DNA from: Setophaga petechia
Lineage: Eukaryota; Chordata; Aves; Passeriformes; Parulidae
Length of the DNA stretch: 64,000 nt
Direction of reading: 5' to 3'
NCBI GenBank assembly: GCA_024362935.1
Contig: JANCRA010000028.1
Coordinates: forward strand, 8,800,476-8,864,475
Shown: in pieces, positions 47,589-59,968 of the stretch
Layout: each line of letters starts with the position of its first letter
Position numbering within the stretch: the stretch's first letter is position 1
Made by a program: the position numbers and the translations under genes
Notes under the pieces: generated by a model
What the model was told of the DNA's origin: nothing
Databases searched by the model: none
What the model saw: the letters and a program-made list of their open reading frames with translations, nothing else

Positions 47589-50500
47589 GTGAGAAATGAA
47601 ATAAGAGCACTTGGTTCAGAATGTGGTATTTATCACAAAGTGTCAGCATTTCTCTGGGGACAGCCTAGAGGAGTTAGTGAAGGGCTTCTCTTCTCCAGCA
47701 TCCCAGGTAATTGGCTGTATCTGGACATTTCACATTCCATCTCCATCCTCTCACCACACTTCCACTCTGGCCAGTTGGAGGGAACTGTTTTGCTTTCCTC
47801 AGAGCTGCAGCCTTGCTGCTCTTTGGGAAGTGACTCCTGGAGCAAGCAGTGGTTTTTAGGACACCCCTCCTCATCCCTTTCTAAAATGCCAAAGCCCTGA
47901 ATCACTTGTGAATTCAGACTCACAGGAGGTTTGGTGTCCCACTACAACCATTAGCCTGGGATAATTAGTAACATCCTCACATATTGTTATTTCTGACTAA
48001 ATTCCATTAACCAGGATGAACCAAGCCATGAAGACCTGGGATGAGAAGCCTTGTCCTGAACTATCACTTGTCTGAGCCATAAACAAACTGCAACAAGTCT
48101 CATAAATATTCATGAAACATAACCAAGTAGTTTTAAACTCAAAAGCTGTCATTGGGAAACATCAGAAGTGTGGTTTCAACTCATCAAAATCATAAATGTA
48201 GTTGGAAGTTTCACCCCATTACTCTGCTGTTCTTCAAGCTGAAAACAACCAAATTGTTTCAAACTCTATTTATTGAAAGTTGTCCAGGCCAAGGCTTTGC
48301 CAGCAATTTTTACCTGAAACAGAGCTGGATTTTATGGCTGGGTAATTAAATCTGTAAAAAGGGGTGTTTAGAATAGGAATAATGGCAGACCCTCATTGCA
48401 GCAGTGCTAGTGGGTACTGTTGTAATAATTAAAACCAGAGTATAAAGCAGCTGTGCAGAGACTAATTCCAAGCAACCATGTGTGATTTTTTGTGCCTTCT
48501 TCCCTCTCAGGAGACTCACATGTTTGGTATTTTGCACAGAGATGCATTTTTATGGTAACTTGTTGAAGGTTTTTTTAAGCATGAAATGAGATATTTTTGA
48601 ATTTAACCTCAGAATTATTGCATCTAATTAAGAAGACTATTGTGGATAATGAGAGCCTAGAGAATTGCTTTTGTCACTGCAATGAAGCATCAGTCCATAA
48701 CCCCTATGGTACATATATATAATCACTGAATGAATTCATGCTCCATTAGCATTAGAAAACTGTTTAAAATGTACTTTGTGTACTCTTTATTTTAACTCAA
48801 TTAAAGATATGACAACAGAGATCAGAAGCACGAAAGACATGGATTGTCAGGCTGTGTGATTTGCCAGGAATGTTCTCTCAGAACATATTCTCTGATTCTT
48901 TTTCCAGTCTGGTTTTAATTGAATCAATTGATGAGGCTTTCATCACTTCCCTTGGGAACTGTTCCATCATCAGGACAGGGCTGCTTCTAATCCTCAGCTA
49001 CAATTTACCTTTGTTCACCCCTTTCCATCATCCACCAAACCCAGAAAAAGATGATCTTCCTCCACGCTGGTCACGGCCCTTTCCCATGTGGAAAGCATTG
49101 CTTTTAATGGACCTTAAAATTAAAAGGCACTATTTTTTTTCCCCTTCCTTGAATTTAGTGCAGCTTTGGGTTACTTAAAGGCTGTTAGAAACTCAGTAGA
49201 GAGACCTCACACATCATTGTTTTTCAGGTTTGGTTTTTTTTTTTCAGAAATGCAGAACAGTGGCTGTTGTATTCTTACATCCTTTGTGACAGCCTCGTGG
49301 GGTCTTTTATATGAAAAGCATTTCAGTCCCAGGGACCAGCCCTTAATGGTTTATTTCACAAGCTTTGTGCTCTAACATACAGAACCCCCAGCAGTCTGGC
49401 ACAAGGCTATTGACACCAAGGGAAACGCTCACATTGTCTTTGCAGGGTCAGAATCAGGCTTTAAAGGTGAGATTATTTTCCACGATTGTATGAGGCTTTC
49501 TCCATTTCTAGTGAGATCAGTAGAAGCAAGAACAGATCCATTGTTTTTGATGATAATGTGGTCACAAACTATACCAAGGACTCTGTGTAGCAAGAAGGAG
49601 GCGTGCCAGCTTTCTTTGGAGAGGTGTCAAAATCTCTCAGTCAATAACAAATTAATGTATGTTAATTATGTGTACAGTAATTTACACATCACCTAAGAGA
49701 GGCTTAAGCCTGTGATGGTGCCTCCTGCCCACATGCTTGTAAACAGTGTTCTGTGAAGCTGTCAGACACAGTATTAGTGCAGGAGCCTTTGGATGTGTCA
49801 TCAAGGTGACATTCAGAATAACAAATTGCTTGTCCAACCTGCCTGACCCCAACAGCCTCACCTTTAAGGTTCCTCTGTCACAGGGCTCTGGGCTCTAATA
49901 ACCCCAAGGAGCTGGTGGATACTCATAGCCCCAGATGTGCCACCTTCTCTCCAACCTACATCCTTTTTTGTGCTGAAATGAAGAAAAATCCCACATTGCA
50001 TTAGGAGTTCTTTCCTACCAGCCTCCCCTCAGGCCATTGTTTTTTTTTTCTTCCTCTCTTCTCCACTTGTCCCATATATTTGGAAATTACAAAATATAGA
50101 CATGAATAATAATAACATATATTAATATTTCAGCTGGTTATTGCCTGTGTGGCATTTCAACAAGCCCAAGATATTTTACCACTTATGTCAGGTATCCATA
50201 CTCTCAAAATGGGATAATGGGAAACATTCTGTGCTTTGGAAATTCCTCCTTTTAACTGTATGAGCTCCCTGTTAGTGTGGCTGGCTCAAGAAACCTACTG
50301 TAATAATTCAGCCCAGGCTCTGGGATTGTGGTTTGTTCTGATGGCCATTATTATTTATGTCATGCACACCACATTTTTAGAACCATATTGCTTTTGCTCA
50401 TAAAAGCCACATGGCTATAAATCCAAAGTGTTAAGGTGTCTCCAAGGCTGGAACGTAAAATCAATCTCAAGTCAGGAGTATTCCCAGTGTCAGAGGACTT

Positions 50501-51031
50501 GGGTGACAGCAGGCTCATTTTCAAAAGGATCTTCCATTTTTTTATTGTATCCAACTGCTCCTCTAAACACTGAAATTGTAGGCAATGCTCCTTTTGTGGC
50601 ATTTGAGAGTTGAGTGACTGTCACTCCTGCAGAATGTAATGGCTCAAAATGCCTCTTAGGGGGTGAAGTCAAGAATACTAAATGCTGCAGAAAACCATGG
50701 AGAACTTAAATCCTCCACAGGAAAATGGAGCTTAAGCCACAACTTTTCATAGGAGGGATCTGATGCAGCATCTCTGCTTGAGCTTGATAAGTGACCTCTG
50801 GACCAGGAAGGGAGCTGTTCAGGATACATTTCTGCAGTGTGCCAGGCTTGTTTGGAGATTATTGTTTCTTCTGAAGGGGAGAATAAAGTAGGCACCAAGT
50901 CTGTTGTGTTGGCAGATTAAATTACAAATTCCTAAATATTTGATTGCACGTAATAGATTTTTAGGAGTTCAACTAAAGGTGAAAATGCTTGAAAAAAGAT
51001 AACCATGTCCACTGCTGCTTTCTCTCTATAG
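47589..51031 (+). other. EFCAB5 intron 4, with a microexon candidate
   Basis: This is a phase-0 intron of about 3.4 kb, from GTGAGA to CTCTCTATAG. It contains a 21-nt acceptor-donor bounded segment (49446-49466) that would insert in frame. Several chance open frames in this interval show no recognisable product. Confidence 0.8.
49446..49466 (+). other. Candidate 21-nt in-frame microexon (Gly-Gln-Asn-Gln-Ala-Leu-Lys)
   Basis: CTTTGCAG precedes it and AAAG|GTGAGA follows, so both splice sites resemble consensus. Its 21 nt would add seven residues in phase 0 between exons 4 and 5 without a stop. The flanking protein aligns to the mammalian one without a gap when it is left out, so it would be optional or spurious. 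Confidence 0.25.
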
Positions 51032-51187
51032 CTTATCCTTTCCTATGCTGAGCATGTTTCAAGTGACAAGTTCCAAGAAATTGTGGAATATCTCCATAAG
51101 TGTGCTGAGGACTTCCAAGAAGCAACAAAACTTGACACACGGAGGCAAATATTTATTGACCTGTTCCGAGTGTGTGATCGTGGAAAG
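51032..51187 (+). CDS. EFCAB5: EFCAB5 coding exon 5
   Basis: The acceptor is CTCTCTATAG and the exon is in phase 0 at both ends (AAG|GTAGGC). It encodes residues 287-338. The conserved core is YLHKCAEDFQEATKLDTRRQ followed by IFIDLFRVCDRGK. The mammalian protein has a closely similar 'CADEF.EV.K...RRQ.F' block. The last residues form the entering helix and first four loop positions of a degenerate EF-hand that is completed by exon 6 (loop Asp335 to Lys346). Confidence 0.9.
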
Positions 51188-54100
51188 GTAGGCAAAGCAG
51201 CTCAGCCTAATTTCAATGTGGGCATGCTCCCAGATTGGTATTTCTCTGGGTCACTGCTTGCTTTTTCTTTTCCTCAACTCTAGATCCTCTCTTTGTGCTC
51301 ACTCAGCAGTATTTTAGAGAACAATAGCTGCTGCACTGTTGTTAAATTCATAGTTCTTAGACACAGAAACATCCAACAGCCTATTAACTGATGGCTAATT
51401 AGAAACTGAATTACCTAAACTGATGACTTGGGACTGAAGTTTGGTGATTCTGGAGAAGAAATTTACCATGGCCTTTAATTCTAAAACATTACCTGCTTCG
51501 ACAGCACGTTCAGAATATTTGAGTGCTAATTTATCTGTTCAGCCACATTTCAGCAAAGCTAATCTGATGTAGATTGACTTTAACAAATGTGCACATTACT
51601 TCAATAATTACATATATTGCATTAGTTATGTTGCATTACTTTATAGATCTGAAGGGCTTCTATCAATAAATCTCATAGTTAAAATTTAAAATGCAAAATA
51701 ATCCACCTTTACAGCTTCTCTGAGAACAGTACTGTGAACTTCAGCCACAGTTTATGGACAGGAAATTAAAATAGAGTAAGTCAGTTACAGAGCTGGAAAT
51801 GAAACTCAAAAGCCATAATTTGGTTTTCAGCAGCTTTAAACTCTATCTATCATCCTCTCAGTACACCTGCATCTCCATTAAAAAGCAAACCAAAAAAGTG
51901 CTAGACTCGTTAGAAAACCAGTAAATAGTAAGAACTGAAGAATCAATGGCATAAACTATTGCTAAAAAATTGGGCTTCATCCAAAAAGTGTGGTACTTGT
52001 TATGAGTACCCTCAGTTTGGCAGTTGCTGGCTGCTACAGAGCAAGCTGTTGCCCTAACCTCAGTTTTCTCCCCTACATAAATTTTATATTCCACCCAGCA
52101 CTCCTCCAGCTATGCTTGCAGAGCCTACCCAGAGTGAACTGTTCTCTACAATGTCATGCTAATAATGTCATTACTGCCAAGAGAAAGGAATTACAGGGCT
52201 CATTTCAACACCAATAGTGTGTAGTATAGAATAGCAGGCAAGCTGCTGTTTCAGGGATGAGGGAAGAAATGTGTCTGCTTCCCAGCTAGGAGACATTTGA
52301 CTTGCCTAAGGCTCTGTCAAGAAGGGCTGTGATGGATCCTCCTGGCTACAAGGATGTAGAAACCTGAGTCCTGTCTTTGCCACGGATTTCCAAAGGATCC
52401 CTTCTTTCCTTTCATGTTTTAAAGTGACTTTCTTCCTATTATTTCTGTGGCAGTAATCACCGTCTCCATGCTGCTAATCCCAGTGGAATCTCAGGGGCAA
52501 AGAGCCAAAAATACTAACACAACAGGAGGGAGCAGCTATCAGCAATGACGCCACTGCTGCCGAAAAAAAACTGATCAGAGCACAGAGTTGTGGTTTCCAG
52601 GCTCCGAGGTAGCCCTGCCCTGCAAACGGAGTTCACTCAAGTGTCGTGTGGGGCACGAAGCTCTTTTAAACCTGGCCTGGTTTCCTTTGTAAAGTTCTAC
52701 TGTACCCACAGGGGAGATAAAATGCAAAGTAACCCACGGACTTCTACCACTTGAATGTGATCCATTACCTGTAGAGCCCATTCTGCAAAGCACAGCAAAG
52801 CAGTTGTTTCAGTTCCTAATTTCCATTTGTTTGGTAGCAGGCAGTTATTCCAGTCTGCATGGTGAGTGTGGCTGGCTGCCTCAATGAGCTGCAATTAGGG
52901 CCAGGGAGCTGAGAAAGCAGTGTTTAAATTACAGTCAAATTAGAAGGTATCCACACGATCATTATTATGATTTCAAATGCATGCATCCAGAAGGATGGCA
53001 GCTCAGAAGGACAGCCTGGGCTATCCACTGCAGCAGGAACTCCCCAAGACAATCCCAGAACACAGTTGGATCACTGCTAGAATACCCCAAAAGGCAATGG
53101 CTCTGTGAATTTTTAACTTATTGTCCCTGTGCTCACTTGTATCAGTTTATTTTATAACTCTTCATTGATTTCCAGAGATGTTTTAAACAAGGGATTTTAA
53201 AATTAAATTTAATTTAGTCAGAGATTAGTTTTCAAGCCAATGTAGTTTGAGACACCCCTGATTATCTTTCTTGCCATACAGCAACAACAAAGTCTGCTTT
53301 CTCATGACCTTTTCTAAGTGTCTGTTCTACCCTCTTGCTCATTGTAGGGTTCAGGATACACACATCACATTTCCAGTAAAACAATCAAATGGTTAAACAC
53401 TGATCTATCCCTGATTAAATGGTAGTCTGGTTTAGTCTGTGTTGCCAAAGGAATTACTCACAGGTCACAGAACATTGCTGAAAACAGCTGAGAATCATCA
53501 CCTGCCAATATCTAGGTGACAAAAAAATTAGGTCAACGTGTTTCAATTCCCTGGGCACTAAAGCTGCCCCGAGTTTTGGGCAGCTGTACAAACACAGATG
53601 GATTTCTGTTGTGGAGGGGAGAGGCTGTACCTGCCCTGTCACAAGGTGCAGCACGAAGGGCAGGTGGGCAGGAATCTGTCATCAGCCTCCTTAGTCACAC
53701 ACCAAGTGCAAAGAAAAGTCACCTTTTCTACTAAATTTAGGAACTGGGAAAAATAGCACAGCTGGGGAGAGGAGTTGGAAATGGTTTCTTGTTGTAGTGC
53801 TCCTCTCTTCTAGGTGGCTGTACTGTGACATTTTCCTCCCAGGGTAAGTTGTAAGGAAAAGTGTCCTGAAATAACAGGAACCCCTGCTAAAATGGCAAAT
53901 CTGTGTAAATTGGAAATGTTTAAATAATTAACTAAATCCCTATTAATATTTGACAATTTCAGCTATTTTATCTATTTTTATATATTTACCTGTTTTTATA
54001 TAAAAATAAAATTTTTGGATCCAAAGAACAAAAATCTCTTCAAGAATTTGAGTTATCTAAATCCTCCAATTATATTATTTTAATATGACAAAAAGGTAAC

Positions 54101-55855
54101 TGAATCCCAAAACAACATCCTTATTTTCTTTTTAATAATACTTCATTCATCTATTCCCATTTTAATGAACTAAAATTATGCATTAGTGCTGCAAAGTTCA
54201 GGGTAACCAGCAGATGATTGTGACGAGTAACAGCTGAGGAAATTTGAATGGAAAATTAAGTGTGTGTAATGGAAATATTGAATGGAGGATCCAAATATAC
54301 CACAGTGATCTGGGAACACCTTTAAAACATTGTGTGTTTGTGCATCTCCTAAATGGATCAGAGCACAATCTGATATATTCAACTGAAAGACAAAATAAAA
54401 GAAGAAATGTTTGCACAGGGGTGTGCAAGGTATCTGTATGTTCATGTCCAGATACTGGGAGTCAGGGCCTACATCTTGTAAGTGTAGGGACAGAATTCTT
54501 TGAGGACATTTGTTGTTCCAAACCCACCCATAGCTGAAATTCAATCCTGACTTCCAGCATTTTTTTTTTTTACCAGCAGGAATTAAATTACCAGATACTG
54601 AAGCACTAAAATTGTACCAGATGGCTTCTTACATTTCAGTTCTGGTCCTTTCTGCAGAACTGGCAAAACTCCTTCCTTGTAGAGGAAGGTGCTGCTGTAC
54701 CAGCAAATGAGATGTGTTCACTTAGCTCCAGCATTAACTTCACCAGTGGGTGAGATGTGTTTCTCTGGGTTGTTTCCATATCCTCTGTTTTTAACTATTG
54801 CTGCCAATAATTACAGTTTCAGGTTATAAACAATGCAGTCATGAGCTAATTTCCAGAAAAGAACAGCAAAGTTCTTCCTTTATTTCTTTAGTCTAAGGGC
54901 AGGTAAAGTTCACAAGAAATTAAAAGCCTGGTGAAATTTACATTTTGCAGTTTTTAATCTAAGAACAAAATGTGAAAAGGAAATCAATAATTCAGATGGA
55001 AAGCTATTCACTACAAATAATGAACTTAAGTAAATATTTCCTAATTAAAGACTTTATTTCACTAATGGGAGGGAGATTACAAAAGTGGCAGGATTTAAAT
55101 AATGACAATGGGAATACATCATAAAATGGAAAACTTGCAATCGTTTAGTTTGCTTTACTTTTTAAACCCCACAATTTCCTGATTGGAAATGACCCATTTC
55201 ATTGCCTTTTCCTGGGTTTATCGTCTGTGTACACTCACCCTGAGCAACAAGGATTTAATAAACTCTGCACCTTCCTCTACAATGGAACTGCTGATACCTC
55301 TCTCACCTCTGTGGTCAAATGTCTATGAATTTTTAAAGGGAATTAGGGAGGTTGTCATAATAGCTCAGATTTTTGGACTAATTATGTTTCCAGGCCAATA
55401 CATCACACTTCAAAGGAGATGAAGGGACACAAAACCAAACTACAATGTGCAGTCACTAAGGTAACACAGCACAGCCCATAATAAATGGAAATTCTTCCAT
55501 GGTACTGTCAGGCAATCAATATCTGTCCTGAGAGTATGAAGTGTTGAAGCTTTGATCTTTACACGAAGAACTCCTTTGGCAGAACAGTTACAATTATCTC
55601 ACTGTAATTTGTCAAGGACGTGGAAAAGGAAGAGCCTGCAAAGTAATATGTGTGGAGAGTTTCAGCTCAGCCCAGAAGAAATTTTTGCCTCTATGAAATA
55701 AATTAACTTCTTTGGAATTTGTAGTGATGTTCTGGTAATGGATAATTATCAGCCACGGGTAATTCTTGGCTGATGGTGCCTTTGTAGTGCTGCAAATGTT
55801 GATATAAGTCAAAGAACCACAGGAAAAAAACAATAATTGTAATCTTTTTGTCTAG
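51188..55855 (+). other. EFCAB5 intron 5
   Basis: This is about 4.7 kb of phase-0 intron, from GTAGGC to TTGTCTAG. It is AT-rich, particularly at 53.93-54.02 kb. I see no exon, RNA gene or clear transposon in it. Confidence 0.8.
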
Positions 55856-55955
55856 ATTGGTGTCTTGGATAGACAAAAAATACTGACCCTGCTGAGACAC
55901 TTCTATGACAGAAGGTCCACGAGTCATAAGTTGGAACTCTGGAACCCCAGAGAAT
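55856..55955 (+). CDS. EFCAB5: EFCAB5 coding exon 6
   Basis: The acceptor TTTTTGTCTAG opens on IGVLDRQKILTLLRHFYDRR, continuing the EF-hand-like loop from exon 5. The exon ends in phase 1 at GAAT|GTGAGC. The split codon becomes Trp when joined to exon 7, giving NPREWPIIELQDI. This matches the conserved NPR.WP.IE motif of EFCAB5 and confirms the junction. It spans about residues 339-371. The loop keeps Asp at position 1, Gly at 6, Leu at 8 and Asp at 9, but has Gly, Ile and Lys at positions 3, 5 and 12, so calcium binding is doubtful. Confidence 0.9.
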
Positions 55956-56638
55956 GTGAGCACTTGGGATGTTTCAGTTGTGGTTAAAACATTGGGAGTC
56001 CACACAAGGCTGGATGGTTCAGATATGTTTTATAAGTGTTACCAGAAATGAACAGAGCCCAAAAAAGGGGCACAAATGACTGCTATGACCTATACACCAG
56101 AATTTGCAAGCACATTTGGCAAACTGTGATGCAATGTTCAGAAATGCTTCAGCATCCAAAAGTTTTCCTTGCTACAAAATTCTGAAGTACTTTTTGGGAA
56201 ACAGAATTAAAGAAAGACTCTTTCTGAAACGATTATTAGAAGTTAATTTTGTGTTTGCACTAAAATACCTCCAGAAAGAAAAAGAAAAAACGGAGGGAAT
56301 CATCTGCATGGAAGTAAAATATTTTAAAGATATTGAACATTAATTAATTTCTGAGATCAAATGCAAGGTGAATTACATCCCTCCTTCTTAGTATAGAGAA
56401 TGATGAAATATTTATTTCAAAGGAAAAGTGGTGTAATACTTAGCCAGAAGAGTAGATCTCTGCAGGCAAAGACATTATTCTGAAGTTTTGTGTTCCTGAG
56501 ATGTGTCTTTGCAGAAGATACTTTCTGGTAGTTTGTATTTATTTGGCATTACCTTTTTTCTTTAAATTTTCTTATGCAATACTAGAGAAGATAAAACCAG
56601 TAGACACTATCAGATTACACATATTTTTTCTGTTTTAG
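55956..56638 (+). other. EFCAB5 intron 6
   Basis: This is a 683-nt intron, from GTGAGC to CTGTTTTAG. I see nothing notable in it. Confidence 0.82.
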
Positions 56639-57289
56639 GGCCAATAATTGAGCTGCAAGATATTAATCTTATGGATTTCTGGGGAGGCCTTGATGACCAG
56701 GAAGTTTGTGAGGAAGTCAGTGAAAGTTTGATCTGGTCTGAAACGGAAATTTCTGAGGCAGAGATTTTAGAATATGAATCTGTAGATGATGATAGGCAAG
56801 AGACTGACAGAATGAGCACCAGTGTTACAGAAGGAGTTGTTGAAGAAAAGGACACGAGTGAAACTGAGACTGGAGGAATTTCCAAGGAGGAAAATGAGGC
56901 AGCAGAGCCAAGTGCTTCTGAAGTGAGCAAGGAAGGTGAGGATGCCATGGCAGCAGTGGACAGCACTGGCCTTGAAGCTGCTGATTTGGATGGAGAACCT
57001 GGATCTGGAAAACCAGAGGAATCCATCCTGGGTAGTGAGCCTGAGACAGAAACAAAACCAGAAGAAGATTATACCTCAGACAGAGAACCTGGATCAGAAG
57101 GGCAAGTTAGTCAAGAGGAGAGTGGAGTTACAGGGATATCACCTGAAGGTACAAGCACAGCCTCAGGAGAGGGAGCTGTGACAGACACGGATGCCACTGA
57201 TTCCCAGCAGGCTATGAAAGAAACCTCTGCAAGCAACGAGAGCCAGTCTGACCTACAGACAACCTCAGAGACAAGACTGCATGAGCAGG
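56639..57289 (+). CDS. EFCAB5: EFCAB5 coding exon 7, long acidic low-complexity exon
   Basis: The exon begins by completing the Trp of NPREWP. It continues through ELQDINLMDFWGGLDDQE, a motif conserved in EFCAB5. It then runs for about 190 residues extremely rich in Glu, Ser, Thr, Asp and Gly, with repeated S/T-E-x-E patterns and no predicted fold; this part is likely a disordered linker. It covers about residues 372-588. The donor used here is CAGG|GTAAAA (phase 1). A stronger-looking internal donor (AAG|GTGAGG at 56935/56936) has the same phase and would remove 118 residues without a frameshift. The minus strand is also open over much of this exon, a by-product of its biased codons. Confidence 0.85.
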
Positions 57290-58376
57290 GTAAAATATTT
57301 TCTTTTTTCTGACAAACTTTAATCAGATTCTGTGTATATGTTTAGATTGGTTTAACTACAGGGTGTTTTAAATCCATTTCAAAACCATGCAAGTGATTTC
57401 TGGGTAGAGAAGACCATAAGCTTTGCTATCTTGTCAGCATGGTGTTTTCTGCCAAGGTTTCAGACCTTATTTCTCTCACAGGAGGCAGGTGAGTCACTTT
57501 GCTGGTGATCTGTATTCAAGGCCCTGAGCAGACACTTTAATTCAAGGAGGGACTTTGTGAAGCAGCAGCATTTTTATAATAAGGAGAAACTTTATGTTCT
57601 GTTTCACTCTGTAATATTACCATAGCAAGACAGGAACCTGAGCACATTAAATCTAGAAATTACTTAAATAACTTTTAGACTCTGACTGCCTATAGGGAGA
57701 TGAGCTATGAGATCATCTAGCAAGAACCTTTTATTTTAATCTCTCACTGTGTTTCCAAAGGATGATCCTACTTCATTGTCTACAAAGGCCTTTGTTCTAG
57801 GAAAGCTGTGATCAGACAACTGTGTTTCAAAGAGGTATTTTCTTAAACACCCTAGAAGGGCCAACCTCCTTGCTAGCACTCTGTGAACACTCTTGTGTCT
57901 CACAGTTTAGAACACTGCAAGAACTGGGTCTGCATTGTCTGAACAGCCCAGTGACAGGTTCATTATGTAAAGCTGATGGTACAGCCCCCTGGGACCTACA
58001 GCTTTCTGTGGTAACTGCCAGTGCACAGCATTACCCTGTCCTTCAGTCAGTCCTTGCATGTGCATCCTGTCTGTCTGGGACAGCAGTCCGTTTGTCTCAG
58101 ACAGCCCCCTGCTGAGTAACAGCAATTCCAGCTCACCTGCAGCCAGGGTTTGACCTGGCTGTAGGATGGCATCCATGCCAGACTGGGTCTGCAGAGCTGC
58201 TATTAGAGCAGTATAAGCAGATTAAGGCCTTTACTCAGCATGGAGTCAGTCTGTATTCAGCTGTAATTTCCCTGGATAGGAAGTGCAGGATTGAGGGCTG
58301 TGTTGATAGCTGCCACGTGGTTGGCTTTAGGGCAGCATTTGGCTTCCTGTGACACACTGTGCTTTCTGCCTTTCAG
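57290..58376 (+). other. EFCAB5 intron 7
   Basis: This is a phase-1 intron of about 1.1 kb, from GTAAAA to CCTTTCAG. An open frame at 57.8-58.1 kb has no recognisable similarity and no supporting splice sites. Confidence 0.8.
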
Positions 58377-58582
58377 ACTCAGGCTCCAGTGTGGCAGAGA
58401 TTCAGAACCATCAGGATCCTTTCAGCTTTGCTGCAAGCTGCCTCACCCTGCCACAGTTTGTACAGCTCATGGACAATTTTGTTGGTGAAGACGTTTCTGT
58501 GCCTACTGTGAAGAGGCTCACTGCATTAATCAAAAGAGAATACAAACAGACACAAGAGGAAAAAATTAAACAACGAGAAAAA
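58377..58582 (+). CDS. EFCAB5: EFCAB5 coding exon 8
   Basis: The acceptor TTTCAG completes an Asp codon. The exon encodes about residues 589-657: the end of the acidic linker, then an ordered segment with SCLTLPQFVQLMDNFVGED and VPTVKRLTALIKREYKQTQE. It ends in a Lys/Glu-rich helix at AAA|GTAAAT in phase 0. The LPQFVQLMDNFVGE stretch, with hydrophobic residues every three to four positions, looks like a helical EF-hand-type or adaptor segment preceding the EF-hand of exon 9. Confidence 0.88.
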
Positions 58583-59811
58583 GTAAATATTGATAAGTTT
58601 TGCTGATCTCATGTCCAAACAAAAACCAAGCAAATGCCCACAAACACTTTGCAAAGTCAACTGTTAATCTGATGCTGGCAGAGCTCTTCACTTGCAGCCT
58701 TGCATCCCCTGTTCCTTCAGGAGACCTTTTACCCCTTTGTTTTCATACAGATGCTGCCTCCCTAGCCCTCAGCTCTGGAAGTGATGACAGACTCATCCTG
58801 TTAGAGGTTGTCTGTCTGTCCTAGAGCTGGACTCAGTGAGACAACAGTTGATAGTTAATTGTGAAAGAGCCCAAAACATTCCATTCTGCTTATTCACCTT
58901 TATAATAGCCAAGAACCTGATCTCTGACCTACTGCACTGGCATGTGCATAGGAGGCTGTGGATGTTTGGGGAGGATTTTAAAACAAGTGTGTTTGGGTTT
59001 GTTATGTGCATGGCTGGATATGAATGGGCACAGGCTTATTTGGTTTTAAGTTACAAGGTGCTCTTGCCATGTGTTGTAAAAAAAATATTCTCCTTCCTCA
59101 TGTCCAGCATCATTGTGCCTCATATCACTTCAGGTCTATTTTGTGGTGCATTTCTCTAGCTGTGTTTTCCCCAGACCTCCTTCTGGTTTCCCTCTGTGCT
59201 GCTGACCTAATTTGAATGAGATATTGGATCTGACGTCTCCATAGTCCTCACTGAACACAGCACACACTGCCAGCATTTTGGCCTTTGAGTGAATTCCACT
59301 CCAGCCAGTTATCCCTCTATGCTGGGTTTAGAGGACAAATGGTAACATGTGTTTGCTTGGAGCCCACACACTTCAGGGCAGCACCAGCAAAATAACAGTG
59401 TACAGAAATATGAACTGTCACATCTCTGATGTCACTGACAAAGCTGTGGTTAGCTCTTGCTGGGGAGACATTTTTGTTCTGGGAAACTTGCACTTACCTG
59501 AGCTGACATCACCTTAAATCCAGCACAGGCTTCATTTGTTCACTGTGAAATAACTCTCTGCAGTGCTGATCCTACCTGGTAAACTGAACTGTCACCTGTG
59601 TTTAGTGTTTCTAAGATATCTCCCAGGTTTAATGATTCATCTCTAGGTCTGAGCCGTGTATGTACAGATTTGGCCTGGCCCATAGGAATTATGTGATTGG
59701 CACAACCACTGCAGAATTTTGAATTTTTACACTTGTGTAGTGTTCCCATTTGTGCAGTGTCCAGCATCAGTGTCCAGGAGTTACCAAACACCAGCTGTTC
59801 CTCTGCTGCAG
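58583..59811 (+). other. EFCAB5 intron 8
   Basis: This is a phase-0 intron of about 1.2 kb, from GTAAAT to CTGCTGCAG. I see no other feature in it. Confidence 0.8.
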
Positions 59812-59968
59812 ATTCACCACCTGTCTCACGTGGCCCAAAGGAAACATCTTTTGGAGGCACTGTTTGAAAAGTGGGACAGCAAAGCATGTGGGTCCCTGGA
59901 CCTGGAAGAGGTGATTGCTGTTCTGAGCACATTCAAGGGACAGAAGGGAAAAGAGGCCTTGATGAAGG
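59812..59968 (+). CDS. EFCAB5: EFCAB5 coding exon 9, contains the EF-hand
   Basis: The acceptor is CTCTGCTGCAG and the donor AAGG|GTAAGG (phase 1). The exon covers about residues 658-709. A helix (HLLEALFEKW) is followed by a 12-position loop, D679 S K A C G S L D L E E690, and an exiting helix (VIAVLSTFK). This is the layout of an EF-hand. Loop positions 1, 6, 8, 9 and 12 are canonical (Asp, Gly, Leu, Asp, Glu), but positions 3 and 5 are Lys and Cys instead of acidic or polar ligands. It may therefore bind calcium weakly or not at all. Confidence 0.9.

Noticed and set aside
56610..57026. Minus-strand Ser-rich open frame opposite EFCAB5 exon 7
   Set aside because: It is the antisense of Glu/Thr/Ser-biased codons in a well-supported exon and has no independent signals.
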